DNA of 64,000 nucleotides from Ewingella americana (lineage in GTDB: Bacteria > Pseudomonadota > Gammaproteobacteria > Enterobacterales > Enterobacteriaceae): positions 1 to 64,000 of the forward strand of contig NZ_RCZD01000009.1 in assembly GCF_006438725.1 (NCBI RefSeq). The letters are read 5' to 3'. A program made the position numbers and the translations under genes. Positions within the stretch are counted from its first letter, which is position 1. Every line of letters begins with the position of its first letter. Of the stretch, positions 26,868 through 35,487 are shown one piece after another. The notes under the pieces are model-generated. The model searched no databases. It was not told the DNA's origin and saw only the letters and a list, made by a program, of their open reading frames with translations.

Positions 26868-28133
26868 TCAGGATCTGAAATCCTTATTGTTGGCTAAAAC
26901 ACCTTCACGGTTAAGCAGCCGCGCCGCCGGGCGCTCAAACGTCTGTATCCCTGCCTTAAAACCCATCACCGGCGGGCTTATCTGCGCAATGACGGCTGAC
27001 GCCGACGGGACGTCGAAGACCACAAAATCGGCATGACAGCCGGGCGTCAGACCGTAGTCTTTCAGGCGCAGCATTTTGGCGGACTCCGTTGAGATCCACG
27101 CCAGACAGCGTAGCAGTTCCGCGCCGGTCGCCAGCTGTGAAACGTTGGCAAACAGATTGGCCTGCCGCACCAGCGAGGCGTCGCCATAGGGAGTAAAGGG
27201 GTTGCCAATATTGTTGCTGGAGATCGAACAGGTGACGCCGCAGGCATCAAGCGCGGCCAGCGGTGCCAGCCCGCGCGGTTTAAGGTGAAAGTGCTCACGG
27301 CCGGTGAGAAACAGATCGGTGGAAGGCAGGGAAGTCACCTGAACGCCCGCCTGTGCCAGCGCATGGCCAAGTTCGTTAATGCGCGCTAATGGCAGGGCTG
27401 ACAGCTTGGTAACATGCCCGACGGTAACGCGCCCCGCGCGCGCAAACCGCTTCGTGCAGTCGATAACCCCTTCGAGCTGCATGCCCTGCGGGTTGAGGTC
27501 AAAATCCAGATGAAAATCCAAACAACAATCATAGTGGCAGGCCAGCTCAAACAATCTCTCTATCTGCCCGGCCGGGTCGCTGTCCGTGTAGGGGCAACCC
27601 CCCAGCAGATCCGCACCTTGTTCCAGGGCCTGACAGAGCAGCGCTTCGGTCCCAGGATTATTCAACATGCCTTCCTGCGGAAAGACACAAATCTCCAGCG
27701 TCACCGCGGCGGCAAAATCGGCCTGTAAACGGCGGATGGCGCGAAAACCGGTCAGGCCGATCTGCGGGTCTATCTCGACGTGGGTACGCATATGCGTGGT
27801 GCCCTGCATGATGGCGCTGCGCAGCACCTGTGCGCCGCGCTGATAAACATCCTCTTCGGTGAATTCCTGCTTGGCTAGCCGGGTCTGCTCAACGGCTTCG
27901 CTGAGCGTGCCGGCCTTAAGCGTACAGCGCGACATAATGCAGGCTTTATCCAGGTGGATATGGGTTTCAACCAGGCCGGGGATCACCAGTTTGCCCTGCA
28001 GGTCGAGGGTTTGATGATGCTGATGGCCGGGCTGCTGTACAAACCGGCCATTCTCAATCCACAACGTCACATTTTCGTGGTCCGGCAGGCGGGCATTCAG
28101 GATGCGCAAATCCGTGCTTAACGATTTATTCAT
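26868..28133 (-). CDS. Amidohydrolase, cytosine deaminase-like
   Basis: The 421-residue protein is in the metal-dependent amidohydrolase superfamily, in the cytosine deaminase/N-isopropylammelide hydrolase neighbourhood. The first metal motif HIHLDKA lies near residue 58, followed by a His/Asp-rich strand (DFHLDFDLNPQG near 206) and a second His (VTVGHVTK near 236). At the position where CodA-type enzymes have the catalytic Asp (GHDD or GND context) this protein reads SISSNNIGNPFTPYGDAS (near 303), with Asn. It probably acts on a cyclic amide, amidine or purine/pyrimidine-like compound. A sigma-54 motif and two operator palindromes lie upstream, shared with a divergent NTF2-like gene. Confidence 0.85.
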   Translation of the reverse strand: MNKSLSTDLRILNARLPDHENVTLWIENGRFVQQPGHQHHQTLDLQGKLVIPGLVETHIHLDKACIMSRCTLKAGTLSEAVEQTRLAKQEFTEEDVYQRGAQVLRSAIMQGTTHMRTHVEIDPQIGLTGFRAIRRLQADFAAAVTLEICVFPQEGMLNNPGTEALLCQALEQGADLLGGCPYTDSDPAGQIERLFELACHYDCCLDFHLDFDLNPQGMQLEGVIDCTKRFARAGRVTVGHVTKLSALPLARINELGHALAQAGVQVTSLPSTDLFLTGREHFHLKPRGLAPLAALDACGVTCSISSNNIGNPFTPYGDASLVRQANLFANVSQLATGAELLRCLAWISTESAKMLRLKDYGLTPGCHADFVVFDVPSASAVIAQISPPVMGFKAGIQTFERPAARLLNREGVLANNKDFRS

Positions 28134-28147
28134 TTATTCCTCTCCAC

Positions 28148-28181
28148 TTGCTAGCATTAGCATGAATATTGCTAGCAATAT
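28148..28181. promoter_or_regulatory. Twin TTGCTAGCAA-type operators between divergent genes
   Basis: ATATTGCTAGCAATAT (28166-28181) is a perfect 16-base palindrome. A second, shorter site TGCTAGCA (28149-28156) has its centre exactly 21 bases away, about two helical turns. The same core occurs twice upstream of the transporter operon at 37115 and 37260. A dimeric regulator, most simply the neighbouring GntR protein, is the likely binder. Confidence 0.75.
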
Positions 28182-28189
28182 GGATGCCA
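28175..28189 (-). promoter_or_regulatory. Sigma-54 promoter of the amidohydrolase gene
   Basis: On the minus strand the sequence reads TGGCATCCATATTGC, which fits the -24/-12 consensus TGGCAC-N5-TTGC, with GG and GC separated by exactly 10 bases. It overlaps the 28166-28181 palindrome and lies about 40-55 bases before the amidohydrolase start codon. Confidence 0.7.
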
Positions 28190-28311
28190 TTGTTAAGATG
28201 GCGGCTGTACGTGTGTCAGGCAGCTTTCTGGCGAGGAGGCGCACTGTCTGCGGGCATTGGCTGCACCAACAGCATACAGAGAGCCCTGTCTAATTACCTG
28301 AAAGGAGAGAG

Positions 28312-28716
28312 ATGATGAAAGAACAGAATTTCGCCGTAGAGATTGTTAGCAATTTCCTTGCCGCCTCCATGGCACCGGATCCGGTAAAAGCCGCCACGTA
28401 TATGGCACCTGACGTGGTGATCACCTTTACGGGAAAGCGGGTCATGCCGGATGCGCATCACATCACCGCGTTTAACGGTGCGCGTTATGCCTGGGTGAAG
28501 AAGTCTATCGGCCAGTATGACTGGATGGAAAAAGAGGACCACACGGTGGTGTATTCAAATGGCACGCTGTATGGCGAATGGCCCGACGGCCGGGCGTTTG
28601 CCGGTAACCGTTATGTTGACCGCTATGAAATTCGCGACGGCAAAATCACCCGCATGGATGTCTGGAACGACAGCGCCGAATGGATTCTGGTGCCGGAAAT
28701 TTCGCAAAAAAGCTGA
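28312..28716 (+). CDS. NTF2-like (SnoaL/DUF4440-type) protein
   Basis: The 134-residue protein looks like a cone-shaped NTF2-fold protein: an N-terminal helix (residues 5-17), MAPDVVITFTGKRVM (near 37-51), then alternating strands ending GNRYVDRYEIRDGKITRMDVWNDSAEW (about 98-124), a classic SnoaL-like ending. Such proteins act as small isomerases, hydrolases or binding partners. A GGAGAGAG ribosome site precedes ATGATG. It is divergent from the first amidohydrolase gene and convergent with the second, so it likely belongs to the same pathway; the function cannot be named. Confidence 0.8.
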   Translation: MMKEQNFAVEIVSNFLAASMAPDPVKAATYMAPDVVITFTGKRVMPDAHHITAFNGARYAWVKKSIGQYDWMEKEDHTVVYSNGTLYGEWPDGRAFAGNRYVDRYEIRDGKITRMDVWNDSAEWILVPEISQKS

Positions 28717-28754
28717 TGCTAACCGGGCTCCGTTTGCAGAGCCCGTACCTCATA

Positions 28755-30239
28755 TCAAACACTGCGCCGCACTACCTCAAACGACGGTCTGAAAATCGCC
28801 TCCACCGGCGGATGGCGGAAACTGCGTTCGGGGTAGGTTTGCATCAACTCACCCAACTGCTTTTGCGCCTGGCGGTGTAACTGGTCGAGATCAATCTGGC
28901 GCTTCACTAATTGTCTGTCCCACAGCACCTTTTCACCGGCCACAATCACATGGCTGACATCGCGGCCATTGCCGTTGATGACCATCGCGGTGATCGGGTC
29001 AAACACCTGGCCGATGGCAGGCTGGCTGAGGTCATAGAAGATAATATCGGCCTGCGCGCCCGCACATAACCGCCCCAGATCGGGCCGCCCGAGGGCATCC
29101 GCGCCGCCAATCGTCGCCATACGGTAATAGTCTGCCGCACTGGCCGCCGCGACATTGCCGCTGACCACGCGGCTGAGCACGGTCCCGAGATGCATATTGG
29201 TGACCATATCCGGCGGGAAGGTGTCGGTGCCGAGCGCAATATTGATCTTTGCCTGACGCAGTGCGCTGTACTGCTCCATATATTTGGCATGACGGCCTGA
29301 GACCAGCGGGCAGGCAACCAGCGACGCGCCGGACGAGGCCAGCCGGGCAATATCCTGGCCGATACTCTGCGTGGTGGGATCTTTCCCCCCCAGAAACTGA
29401 CCGTGCGGCAGCAGCATGTGCTGGTGCAGCAGACCGAAATCCTCCAGCACCTGTAATGAGCTACGTCCGCCAAAGCGGGCGGCAATTTCATTCACTTCCA
29501 GTTCGCTTTGGCAGCAGTGCAGGCGGGTCGGGCAGTGCAGTTCATTCACCGCCTGGCTCAGCGCCTGCAGCAAACCTTCCGTGCAGCCTTCGATGCGGTC
29601 CGGCGTCAGTGCAGCACTCAGTAGCGGATTGCCTCGCGCCCTGATTTCCTGCGCAAAAGTCACCGCGTCATCCAGCCCCTGCAGGCCGCGCTTTTCATTG
29701 AAACGTGCGCCGATAGTGCCGTTGGTTTCCACCACATTATGGCCGGACATAAACGCCGGACCGAGCCACATCCGTAGCCCGAGAGACTCCGCAACCTCTG
29801 CCGCATGGAGGTATTCGTCGAGATCTTCGGCCCATTCACGGTAGAGGATTGAGGTGATCGGCAGGGCGCTGGTAATGCCGTTGAGCAGCAAGTGGGTATA
29901 GGCGTAGAGCTTGTTAAAATCGAGCTGTTCACGGCTGAGCAAATCGCGGCGCGGCCAGTCGGCAGCCACCACGCGGCCTTTTTGCCAGCCGGGTTGATTA
30001 TCAAAACCCAGTACCGTGGTGTCGAGGTCGCCGAGCGCATCGAGATCGACAAAACCGGGGCCAACCAGCGCGTCGGGCGCACTGATCTCCTCATCGACCG
30101 CACCGCGATAATCATGGCCGATGTACAGCACGCGGTCACCCTGATACACCACTTCACCGCGTTCAAACAGCCGGTGATCGCCCTCAGCGTAACCGACCAC
30201 CCAGCCCGCTCGAATGCGGGTTATCCGTCCGGTGGCCAT
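28755..30239 (-). CDS. Amidohydrolase family protein with altered first metal motif
   Basis: The 494-residue protein has the overall layout of ATZ/TRZ-type amidohydrolases: a beta-sandwich N-terminus, then VGPGFVDLDALGDLD (near 58-72) where such enzymes usually have GFVDTHxH. The HxH pair is therefore replaced by Asp-containing residues. Later ligand positions look conserved: RLHCCQSELE (near 241), LPHGQFLGG (near 275) and GTDTFPPD (near 337). The usual Leu-Cys-rich C-terminal segment LGRPDLGRLCAGAQADIIFYDL is intact. It may be a subfamily with a mononuclear site or a changed reaction. Its ATG overlaps the stop of the upstream amidohydrolase (ATGA), as the last gene of the transporter operon. 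Confidence 0.8.
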   Translation of the reverse strand: MATGRITRIRAGWVVGYAEGDHRLFERGEVVYQGDRVLYIGHDYRGAVDEEISAPDALVGPGFVDLDALGDLDTTVLGFDNQPGWQKGRVVAADWPRRDLLSREQLDFNKLYAYTHLLLNGITSALPITSILYREWAEDLDEYLHAAEVAESLGLRMWLGPAFMSGHNVVETNGTIGARFNEKRGLQGLDDAVTFAQEIRARGNPLLSAALTPDRIEGCTEGLLQALSQAVNELHCPTRLHCCQSELEVNEIAARFGGRSSLQVLEDFGLLHQHMLLPHGQFLGGKDPTTQSIGQDIARLASSGASLVACPLVSGRHAKYMEQYSALRQAKINIALGTDTFPPDMVTNMHLGTVLSRVVSGNVAAASAADYYRMATIGGADALGRPDLGRLCAGAQADIIFYDLSQPAIGQVFDPITAMVINGNGRDVSHVIVAGEKVLWDRQLVKRQIDLDQLHRQAQKQLGELMQTYPERSFRHPPVEAIFRPSFEVVRRSV

Positions 30240-31429
30240 CAGAACAGCGACTCCCCGGCATCCACAATCACCTGACCGTGTTTGATCACCGTATGTTTTG
30301 CATTGAGCGTGACGATGGCTTCCGCCGCCACGCGGGCATCCGTCAGCACCAGATCGGCATTGCAGCCAACGTCAATGCCGTAGTCCGTAAGCTTCATTAC
30401 ACGCGCGCCGCCGAAGGTCACGGCGTCCAGCGCATTGAGCATTTCGCTGTCCTTGCGCCAGCGGTAACGCAGGCCGACGGCCATGGCGCGGTACAACATG
30501 TCGCCGTTGCCGTACGGGCTCCAGGTGTCGCGGATACCGTCGTTGCCCGCGCAAATATCCACGCCAGCGGCGCGCAGCAGCAGATAGGGCGGCACGGCGA
30601 CATCCACCGGCGCGGTGGTGGCAATCGAAATATTCAGCTCACCGAGCTGTTCAGCGAAAATCTGCTGCTGCTCAGGCTCGACCATCCCAAGGCAGAAGGC
30701 GTGGCTGATGGTCACTTTTCCGGCCAGTCCGAATTCACGGGTTTTGGCGATGATGCGCTCGACGCTGAAAGCGCCCATTTCGCCGCGTTCATGCAGATGG
30801 ATATCCACTCCTTTGCCGTACTCGGCCGCCAGCCGGAAGATGATATTCAGGTGGGCAATCGGGTCTTTTTCATACGAGCAAGGATCCAGGCCGCCAATCA
30901 GGTCCGCGCCCATTTTCAGCGCCTGCTCAAGGTGCTTTTCGGTGCCAGGGCTTTGCAAAATCCCGCTCTGCGGAAACGCCACGGTTTCAATGCCAACCAA
31001 ATGTTTGAGCTTCTCTTTGGTGGCGAGCACCCCTTCCACATGGCGCACACCGATTTCGTTATCCACATCAATATGGGTGCGGATAAACGACGTGCCACGG
31101 CTGACACATTGGCGTGCTACGCGCTCGGACTGCAACTGTGAGTCAAGGGTGTTTTCGCGGCGGAATTGCCGTTCATTGGCGATGATCGCCGCCAGATTGC
31201 GCGGTACATCATTTTCGTACCACTCGTCGCGGCCCCACAAACTTTTGTCGATATGCGCGTGGCCATCGATAAACCCCGGCAACAGCAGCTGATTTTTCCC
31301 ATCAAGCACCTGTTCAGCCTGAGCCGCCAAATCCGGGCCAATGCGGGTGATTTTGCCGTTTTCGATCAACACATCGACGCTGTGCTCCGGCGCGGTGTAC
31401 AGACGTACCTTTTTGATTAACAAACTCAT
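30239..31429 (-). CDS. Amidohydrolase, cytosine deaminase-like
   Basis: The 396-residue protein keeps the canonical cytosine deaminase-type motifs: HAHIDKS (near residue 61), DIHLHERGE (near 202), TISHAFCLG (near 232) and the catalytic Asp in CAGNDGIRDTWSPYGNGD (near 296). It probably deaminates or opens an N-heterocycle in the cytoplasm. The start at 31429 has GGAGAAG upstream and overlaps the stop codon of the preceding ATPase gene as ATGA; the frame is open 24 codons further but runs into that gene. Together with its neighbour it makes a two-step catabolic pair within the transporter operon. Confidence 0.88.
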   Translation of the reverse strand: MSLLIKKVRLYTAPEHSVDVLIENGKITRIGPDLAAQAEQVLDGKNQLLLPGFIDGHAHIDKSLWGRDEWYENDVPRNLAAIIANERQFRRENTLDSQLQSERVARQCVSRGTSFIRTHIDVDNEIGVRHVEGVLATKEKLKHLVGIETVAFPQSGILQSPGTEKHLEQALKMGADLIGGLDPCSYEKDPIAHLNIIFRLAAEYGKGVDIHLHERGEMGAFSVERIIAKTREFGLAGKVTISHAFCLGMVEPEQQQIFAEQLGELNISIATTAPVDVAVPPYLLLRAAGVDICAGNDGIRDTWSPYGNGDMLYRAMAVGLRYRWRKDSEMLNALDAVTFGGARVMKLTDYGIDVGCNADLVLTDARVAAEAIVTLNAKHTVIKHGQVIVDAGESLF

Positions 31430-32510
31430 TGATCTTCTCCCTGGTGAATTGCGGTCAGAACCTGTAAATGAGGGCGCGCAACGGCGGCCGGGTGGTGGCA
31501 TTCAATATGGTGTTGTTCAGATAACCGGCTGACCGGCGGCGCTTCAAGGCGGCAGAGTTCGCTCGCCAGCGGGCAGCGCGGGTGAAACGCGCATCCGGCA
31601 GGGGGCGAAAGCGGGCTGGGGACATCGCCGCTTATCGGCTGGCGGTCACCTGATTGGGCGCCAATTTTCGGAATGGCGTCAATCAGCATGCGGGTATAAG
31701 GGTGGCCGGGATGGCGGAAAATCTCTTCCACCGGGCCAAGCTCGACGATCCGTCCGAGGTACATCACGCCGACGCGGTCGGAGCAATGCGCCACCACCGA
31801 CATATTATGGCTGATGAAAAAGTAGGTCAGGCCGAGGTTATCCTGCAAGTCGCTCATCAGGTTGAGTACCTGCGCCTGCACGGAGACGTCGAGGGCCGAG
31901 GTCGGCTCATCGCAAATCAGGAAATCGGGTTGGGTGACCAGCGCGCGGGCAATGGAGATCCGCTGGCGCTGACCGCCGGAGAATTCGTGCGGGAAGCGGA
32001 ACATATCGGCCTCGCCAAGCCCCACCTGACGCAGTGCGGCAGCCACCTGCGGGCGGGCCTGACGCGTATTGCCGACGCGGTTTTGCAATATCAGCGGTTC
32101 GGCAATGATGCGTTCAATGCGCCAGCGCGGGTTGAGACTGGCGTAAGGGTCCTGAAAAATCATCTGGATGCCGCGCCCGGACGCGGTACTGTCGCCGGTC
32201 AGTGGCCGCCCCGCATGGTGAATGCTGCCTTCGCTTGGCGTATACAGCCCGGCGAGCGCGCGGGCGACGGTGGATTTGCCGCAACCCGACTCGCCGACCA
32301 GGCTGAAGGTTTCCCCTGATAGACCGTAAAGCTGATGCCTCTCACCGCCTGTAACACCGCTTTTTTCTGCCGCTTGAAGAGGCCAGACAGCCCCGGCGAC
32401 GCGACGTCGAAACGAATATGCAGATCCTGAACCTCCATCAGCGCGTGGCGGCTGGCGGGCACGATGGGTGTGGGTAAGCCTTCCGGCTCATGCTGTTTTG
32501 CAGTATTCAT
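31426..32510 (-). pseudogene. OppF/DppF-type ABC ATPase, frameshifted
   Basis: Two frames together make one oligopeptide/nickel-type ATPase of about 361 residues. The N-terminal frame (from 32510) reads MEVQDLHIRF...AVRGISFTVYQG and then loses family resemblance at a run of four G on the coding strand (32313-32316). Adding one base there restores ETFSLVGESGCGKST (Walker A), and the other frame continues through MIFQDPYASLNPRW, FSGGQRQRISIARAL, LICDEPTSALDVS and the C-terminal oligopeptide-transporter domain with its CxxxxC-like cysteines (CAFHPRCPLASELC). This is either a true loss of the second ATPase or a sequencing error in a homopolymer. The ORF starting at 32163 alone lacks Walker A. Confidence 0.85.
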
Positions 32511-32520
32511 TACCCGCTCC

Positions 32521-33507
32521 TCACAGATTCAAACAGGCGACACGCGACAACCCGCTCACATCAAGTGCGGGTTGTTGCGTGCTGCAGTGGGCGGTGCGTT
32601 TAACGCAGCGCGGATGAAAAGCACAACCGTCAGGCAACTGATTGAGACGCGGCATCGCGCCCTCAATTTGCGCCAGCCGCGGACGGCGTTCGGTCAGGCT
32701 GGGGATCGAGGCCATCAGCCCACGGGTGTAAGGGTGTTGCGGCTGCATCACTACCTGCTGCACCGGGCCGATTTCAATCAACCGACCGGCGTACATCACG
32801 GCCACGCGGTCGCAGATTTCAGCAATCACGCCCATGTCATGGGTGATTAACATGACGGCGGCGCGGTGCTGTTTGCACAGCCGTTTCAGCAGGCTCAATA
32901 CCTGCGCCTGCACCGAGACGTCCAGCGCGGTGGTCGGTTCGTCAGCGATGATCAGTTCCGGTTCAACACATAACGCCAGCGCGATGATAATGCGCTGACG
33001 CATCCCGCCGGAAAACTGATGCGGATACTGGTCCAGACGCTGTTCGGCACTGCTGATCCCCACCTCCGCCATCAGCGCCAGCGCCCGCTGACGGGCCTGT
33101 TGGGCATTCAGCGGCAGGTGAGTGCGGAGGGTTTCAGTCAGCTGCTCGCCGATGGTTAATACCGGGTTGAGGCTGGTCAGCGGGTCCTGAAAAATGCAGC
33201 TGATTTTGCGCCCGCGCAGCTGTCGGCGGTCGGCTTCGCTCAGATTATCGATGCGCCTGCCGTTGAAAAAAATCTGCCCGGTGCTGATGCGTCCCGGCGC
33301 TTCCAGCAGGCCGGAAATGGCCGAGCCGGTGAGGGATTTCCCTGCACCGGATTCACCCACCACGCCAAGAATTTCGCCGGGCGCCAGTGAAAATGAAACG
33401 TCATGAATGGCTTTCAGTGCGCCTTTGCGGTGCATAAACTCCACGCTCAGACCTTCGACGCTCAGCAGCGGCGGGGCTGACGGTGCGGGGGATGTGTCCT
33501 GATGCAT
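32521..33507 (-). CDS. OppD/DppD-type ABC transporter ATPase
   Basis: The 328-residue ATPase has Walker A GESGAGKSLT (near 50), Q-loop IFQDPLTSLNP (near 107), signature FSGGMRQRI (near 162), Walker B LIIADEPTTALD and H-loop LITHDMGV. The C-terminal oligopeptide-transporter domain (GCAFHPRCVKRTAHC near 293-307) has the cysteines that bind an Fe-S cluster in some relatives. It is ten bases upstream of the frameshifted partner ATPase. The family imports oligopeptides, nickel, glutathione and also N-heterocycles; the neighbouring amidohydrolases favour the last. Confidence 0.92.
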   Translation of the reverse strand: MHQDTSPAPSAPPLLSVEGLSVEFMHRKGALKAIHDVSFSLAPGEILGVVGESGAGKSLTGSAISGLLEAPGRISTGQIFFNGRRIDNLSEADRRQLRGRKISCIFQDPLTSLNPVLTIGEQLTETLRTHLPLNAQQARQRALALMAEVGISSAEQRLDQYPHQFSGGMRQRIIIALALCVEPELIIADEPTTALDVSVQAQVLSLLKRLCKQHRAAVMLITHDMGVIAEICDRVAVMYAGRLIEIGPVQQVVMQPQHPYTRGLMASIPSLTERRPRLAQIEGAMPRLNQLPDGCAFHPRCVKRTAHCSTQQPALDVSGLSRVACLNL

Positions 33508-33516
33508 ATCGGCCTC

Positions 33517-34482
33517 CTAGCGTAATTTAGGGTTGAGCACATCGCGCAGCCAGTCGCCGAGGATGTTGAATGAAAGTGACAATGTCACCAGAACCAGCGC
33601 CGGAAACAGCACCACCCACCACTGGCCGGAGAACAGGTACTGATTGCCTTCGTTAATCAGCGTACCGAGCGATGGCTGGTCCGGCGGCATGCCTACGCCA
33701 AGAAACGACAGCGTGGCCTCGGTCAGGATCGCCAGCCCCAGATGCAGGGTAGCCAGCACCGAAATCGGGCTGAGTACGTTGGGCAGAATATGCCGGAACA
33801 TAATGTGCAGGTTGCGCCCACCGCTGATTTTCGACGCCAGCACGTACTCTTTATTCTTCTCCAGAATAGTCAGGCTGCGGATGGTGCGGGCGTACTGCAT
33901 CCAGCCGGTCAGGGTGATCGACAGCACAATGATTGGCATCGCCATCATCGCCTGACTGTCTTTGGGCAACAGCCCGCGCGCCACGCCGCTGATCAGCAGG
34001 GAAAACATAATGGTCGGGATGCTCAGCATGGCATCGGCGAAGCGCATGATCAGCGTATCCACCAGTCCGCCGAGGTAACCACTGAGCACGCCCAGCAGGG
34101 TGCCGAGCACCAGTGACAACGTCACGCTAATTAACCCGACGATCAGCGAAATGTTCAGGCCGTAGAGCATCAGCGACAGCAAATCCCGTCCCTGAACGTC
34201 GCTGCCGAGCAAAAAGCGCGTTTCACCACCGGTCATCCAGGACGGCGGCAGTTCGGAGTCCATCAGGTCAAAGCTCGAGGCATCGAAAATCGCGTAGGGT
34301 GCCGTCCAGTGGCTGAACAGCCCGGCAACCAGCAGCACGACGGTCCAGATGAAGGCCAGCACGGTGATTTTTGACTGCCAAAAACGGTAGATAAAATCAC
34401 TGTCGAGAAAGGCCGCCAGCCGCTGTCTGGCCCGGGCCCAGAGGGACGGCGCCTGAATCTGCGGATTAGAAAATTCACTCAT
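33517..34482 (-). CDS. OppC/DppC-type ABC transporter permease
   Basis: The 321-residue inner-membrane protein has about six membrane segments and an N-terminal cytoplasmic stretch. The EAA loop is present (ASKISGGRNLHIMFRHILPNVLSPI near 217-241), and LLGSDVQGRDLLS (near 91-103) is the typical GTDxxGRDxxS signature of this permease class. The start at 34482 has GAGAGG upstream; a longer reading into the dppB-like gene (to 34653) is rejected. It pairs with the dppB-like permease 11 bases upstream. Confidence 0.92.
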   Translation of the reverse strand: MSEFSNPQIQAPSLWARARQRLAAFLDSDFIYRFWQSKITVLAFIWTVVLLVAGLFSHWTAPYAIFDASSFDLMDSELPPSWMTGGETRFLLGSDVQGRDLLSLMLYGLNISLIVGLISVTLSLVLGTLLGVLSGYLGGLVDTLIMRFADAMLSIPTIMFSLLISGVARGLLPKDSQAMMAMPIIVLSITLTGWMQYARTIRSLTILEKNKEYVLASKISGGRNLHIMFRHILPNVLSPISVLATLHLGLAILTEATLSFLGVGMPPDQPSLGTLINEGNQYLFSGQWWVVLFPALVLVTLSLSFNILGDWLRDVLNPKLR

Positions 34483-34493
34483 CGTTAAGCCTC

Positions 34494-35459
34494 TCAGGAT
34501 TTCTTCATGCGCGGGTCGATCAGGTAATAGAGCAGATCCACACTGGTATTGATGACAATGAATATCAGCGAGATAAACACCAGATAGGCGGAGATCACCG
34601 GGATATCGACGTAGTTGATTGCCTGAATGAACAACAGGCCCATGCCCGGCCACTGAAAGACCGTTTCGGTCACAATCGCGAAGGCAATCAGCCCGCCGAT
34701 TTGCAGACCGACAATGGTCACCACCGGCAGCAGCGCATTGCGCAGCGCGTGGCGAAAATAGAGGCTGCGGGTCGGCAGGCCACGGGCTTTGGCGAATTTA
34801 ATGTAATCCGTGCGCATGACTTCGAGCATTTCCGAGCGAACCAGCCGCATGATCAGCGTGATCATAAACAGCGACAGGGATAACGCCGGCAGCACGATGG
34901 AACGCCAGCCGCTGAGGCTTAACAGGCCGGTGCTCCAGTAGCCGAGATGCGTGGTCACGCCGCGTCCGCTGGAAGGAAACCACCCCAGCCAGACGGAGAA
35001 CACAATAATCAGCAGGATCCCCATCAGGAAACTGGGCAGCGAAACGCCAAGCAGCGAGAGAAATTGCACCAGACTGAGCAGGAAACGGTTCTTACTGATA
35101 GCCGACCACACGCCGAGCGGGAAGCCAACCAGCAGTGAAATCACCACCGCCACGGCGACCAGCTCCAGCGTGGCGGGCAGGCGTTCAAGGATCAGGTGGA
35201 ACACGTCCACCTGGTTGTAATACGAAATGCCAAAATCGCCGTGACACAGGCGCACCACAAAGCGCCAGAACTGCATCAGCATCGGGTCGGTCAGCCCGAG
35301 CTTACCGCGCAGCGCCTCACGTTCGGCCTGGGTGGCACTCTCCGGCAGCATGTTATTCACCGGGTCTCCGAGATACTGGAACATGGTGAACGAGATAAAC
35401 GCCACCGCCAGCATCAGAAACACCACCTGCACCAGCCGCTTAATCAGGTAACTCAACAT
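34494..35459 (-). CDS. OppB/DppB-type ABC transporter permease
   Basis: The 321-residue inner-membrane permease starts MLSYLIKRLVQVVFLMLAVAFISF, the usual first helix of DppB-like proteins, and contains the EAA region (YIKFAKARGLPTRSLYFRHALRNALLPVVTI near 220-250) and a C-terminal AINYVDIPVISAYLVFISLIFIVINT segment. Six transmembrane helices are expected. It lies 28 bases after the binding-protein gene and should form the channel with the dppC-like protein. Confidence 0.93.
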   Translation of the reverse strand: MLSYLIKRLVQVVFLMLAVAFISFTMFQYLGDPVNNMLPESATQAEREALRGKLGLTDPMLMQFWRFVVRLCHGDFGISYYNQVDVFHLILERLPATLELVAVAVVISLLVGFPLGVWSAISKNRFLLSLVQFLSLLGVSLPSFLMGILLIIVFSVWLGWFPSSGRGVTTHLGYWSTGLLSLSGWRSIVLPALSLSLFMITLIMRLVRSEMLEVMRTDYIKFAKARGLPTRSLYFRHALRNALLPVVTIVGLQIGGLIAFAIVTETVFQWPGMGLLFIQAINYVDIPVISAYLVFISLIFIVINTSVDLLYYLIDPRMKKS

Positions 35460-35487
35460 AGATTTTCCCCGCTAAAAAAGGTGGAGA

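Noticed and set aside
28724-28745. Perfect 7-bp hairpin (CGGGCTC/GAGCCCG) after the NTF2-like gene as a terminator
   Set aside because: There is no T tract on either strand directly after the stem, so I do not call it a terminator.
30278-31141. A 287-codon plus-strand frame
   Set aside because: Antisense to a canonical amidohydrolase; no protein-like motif.
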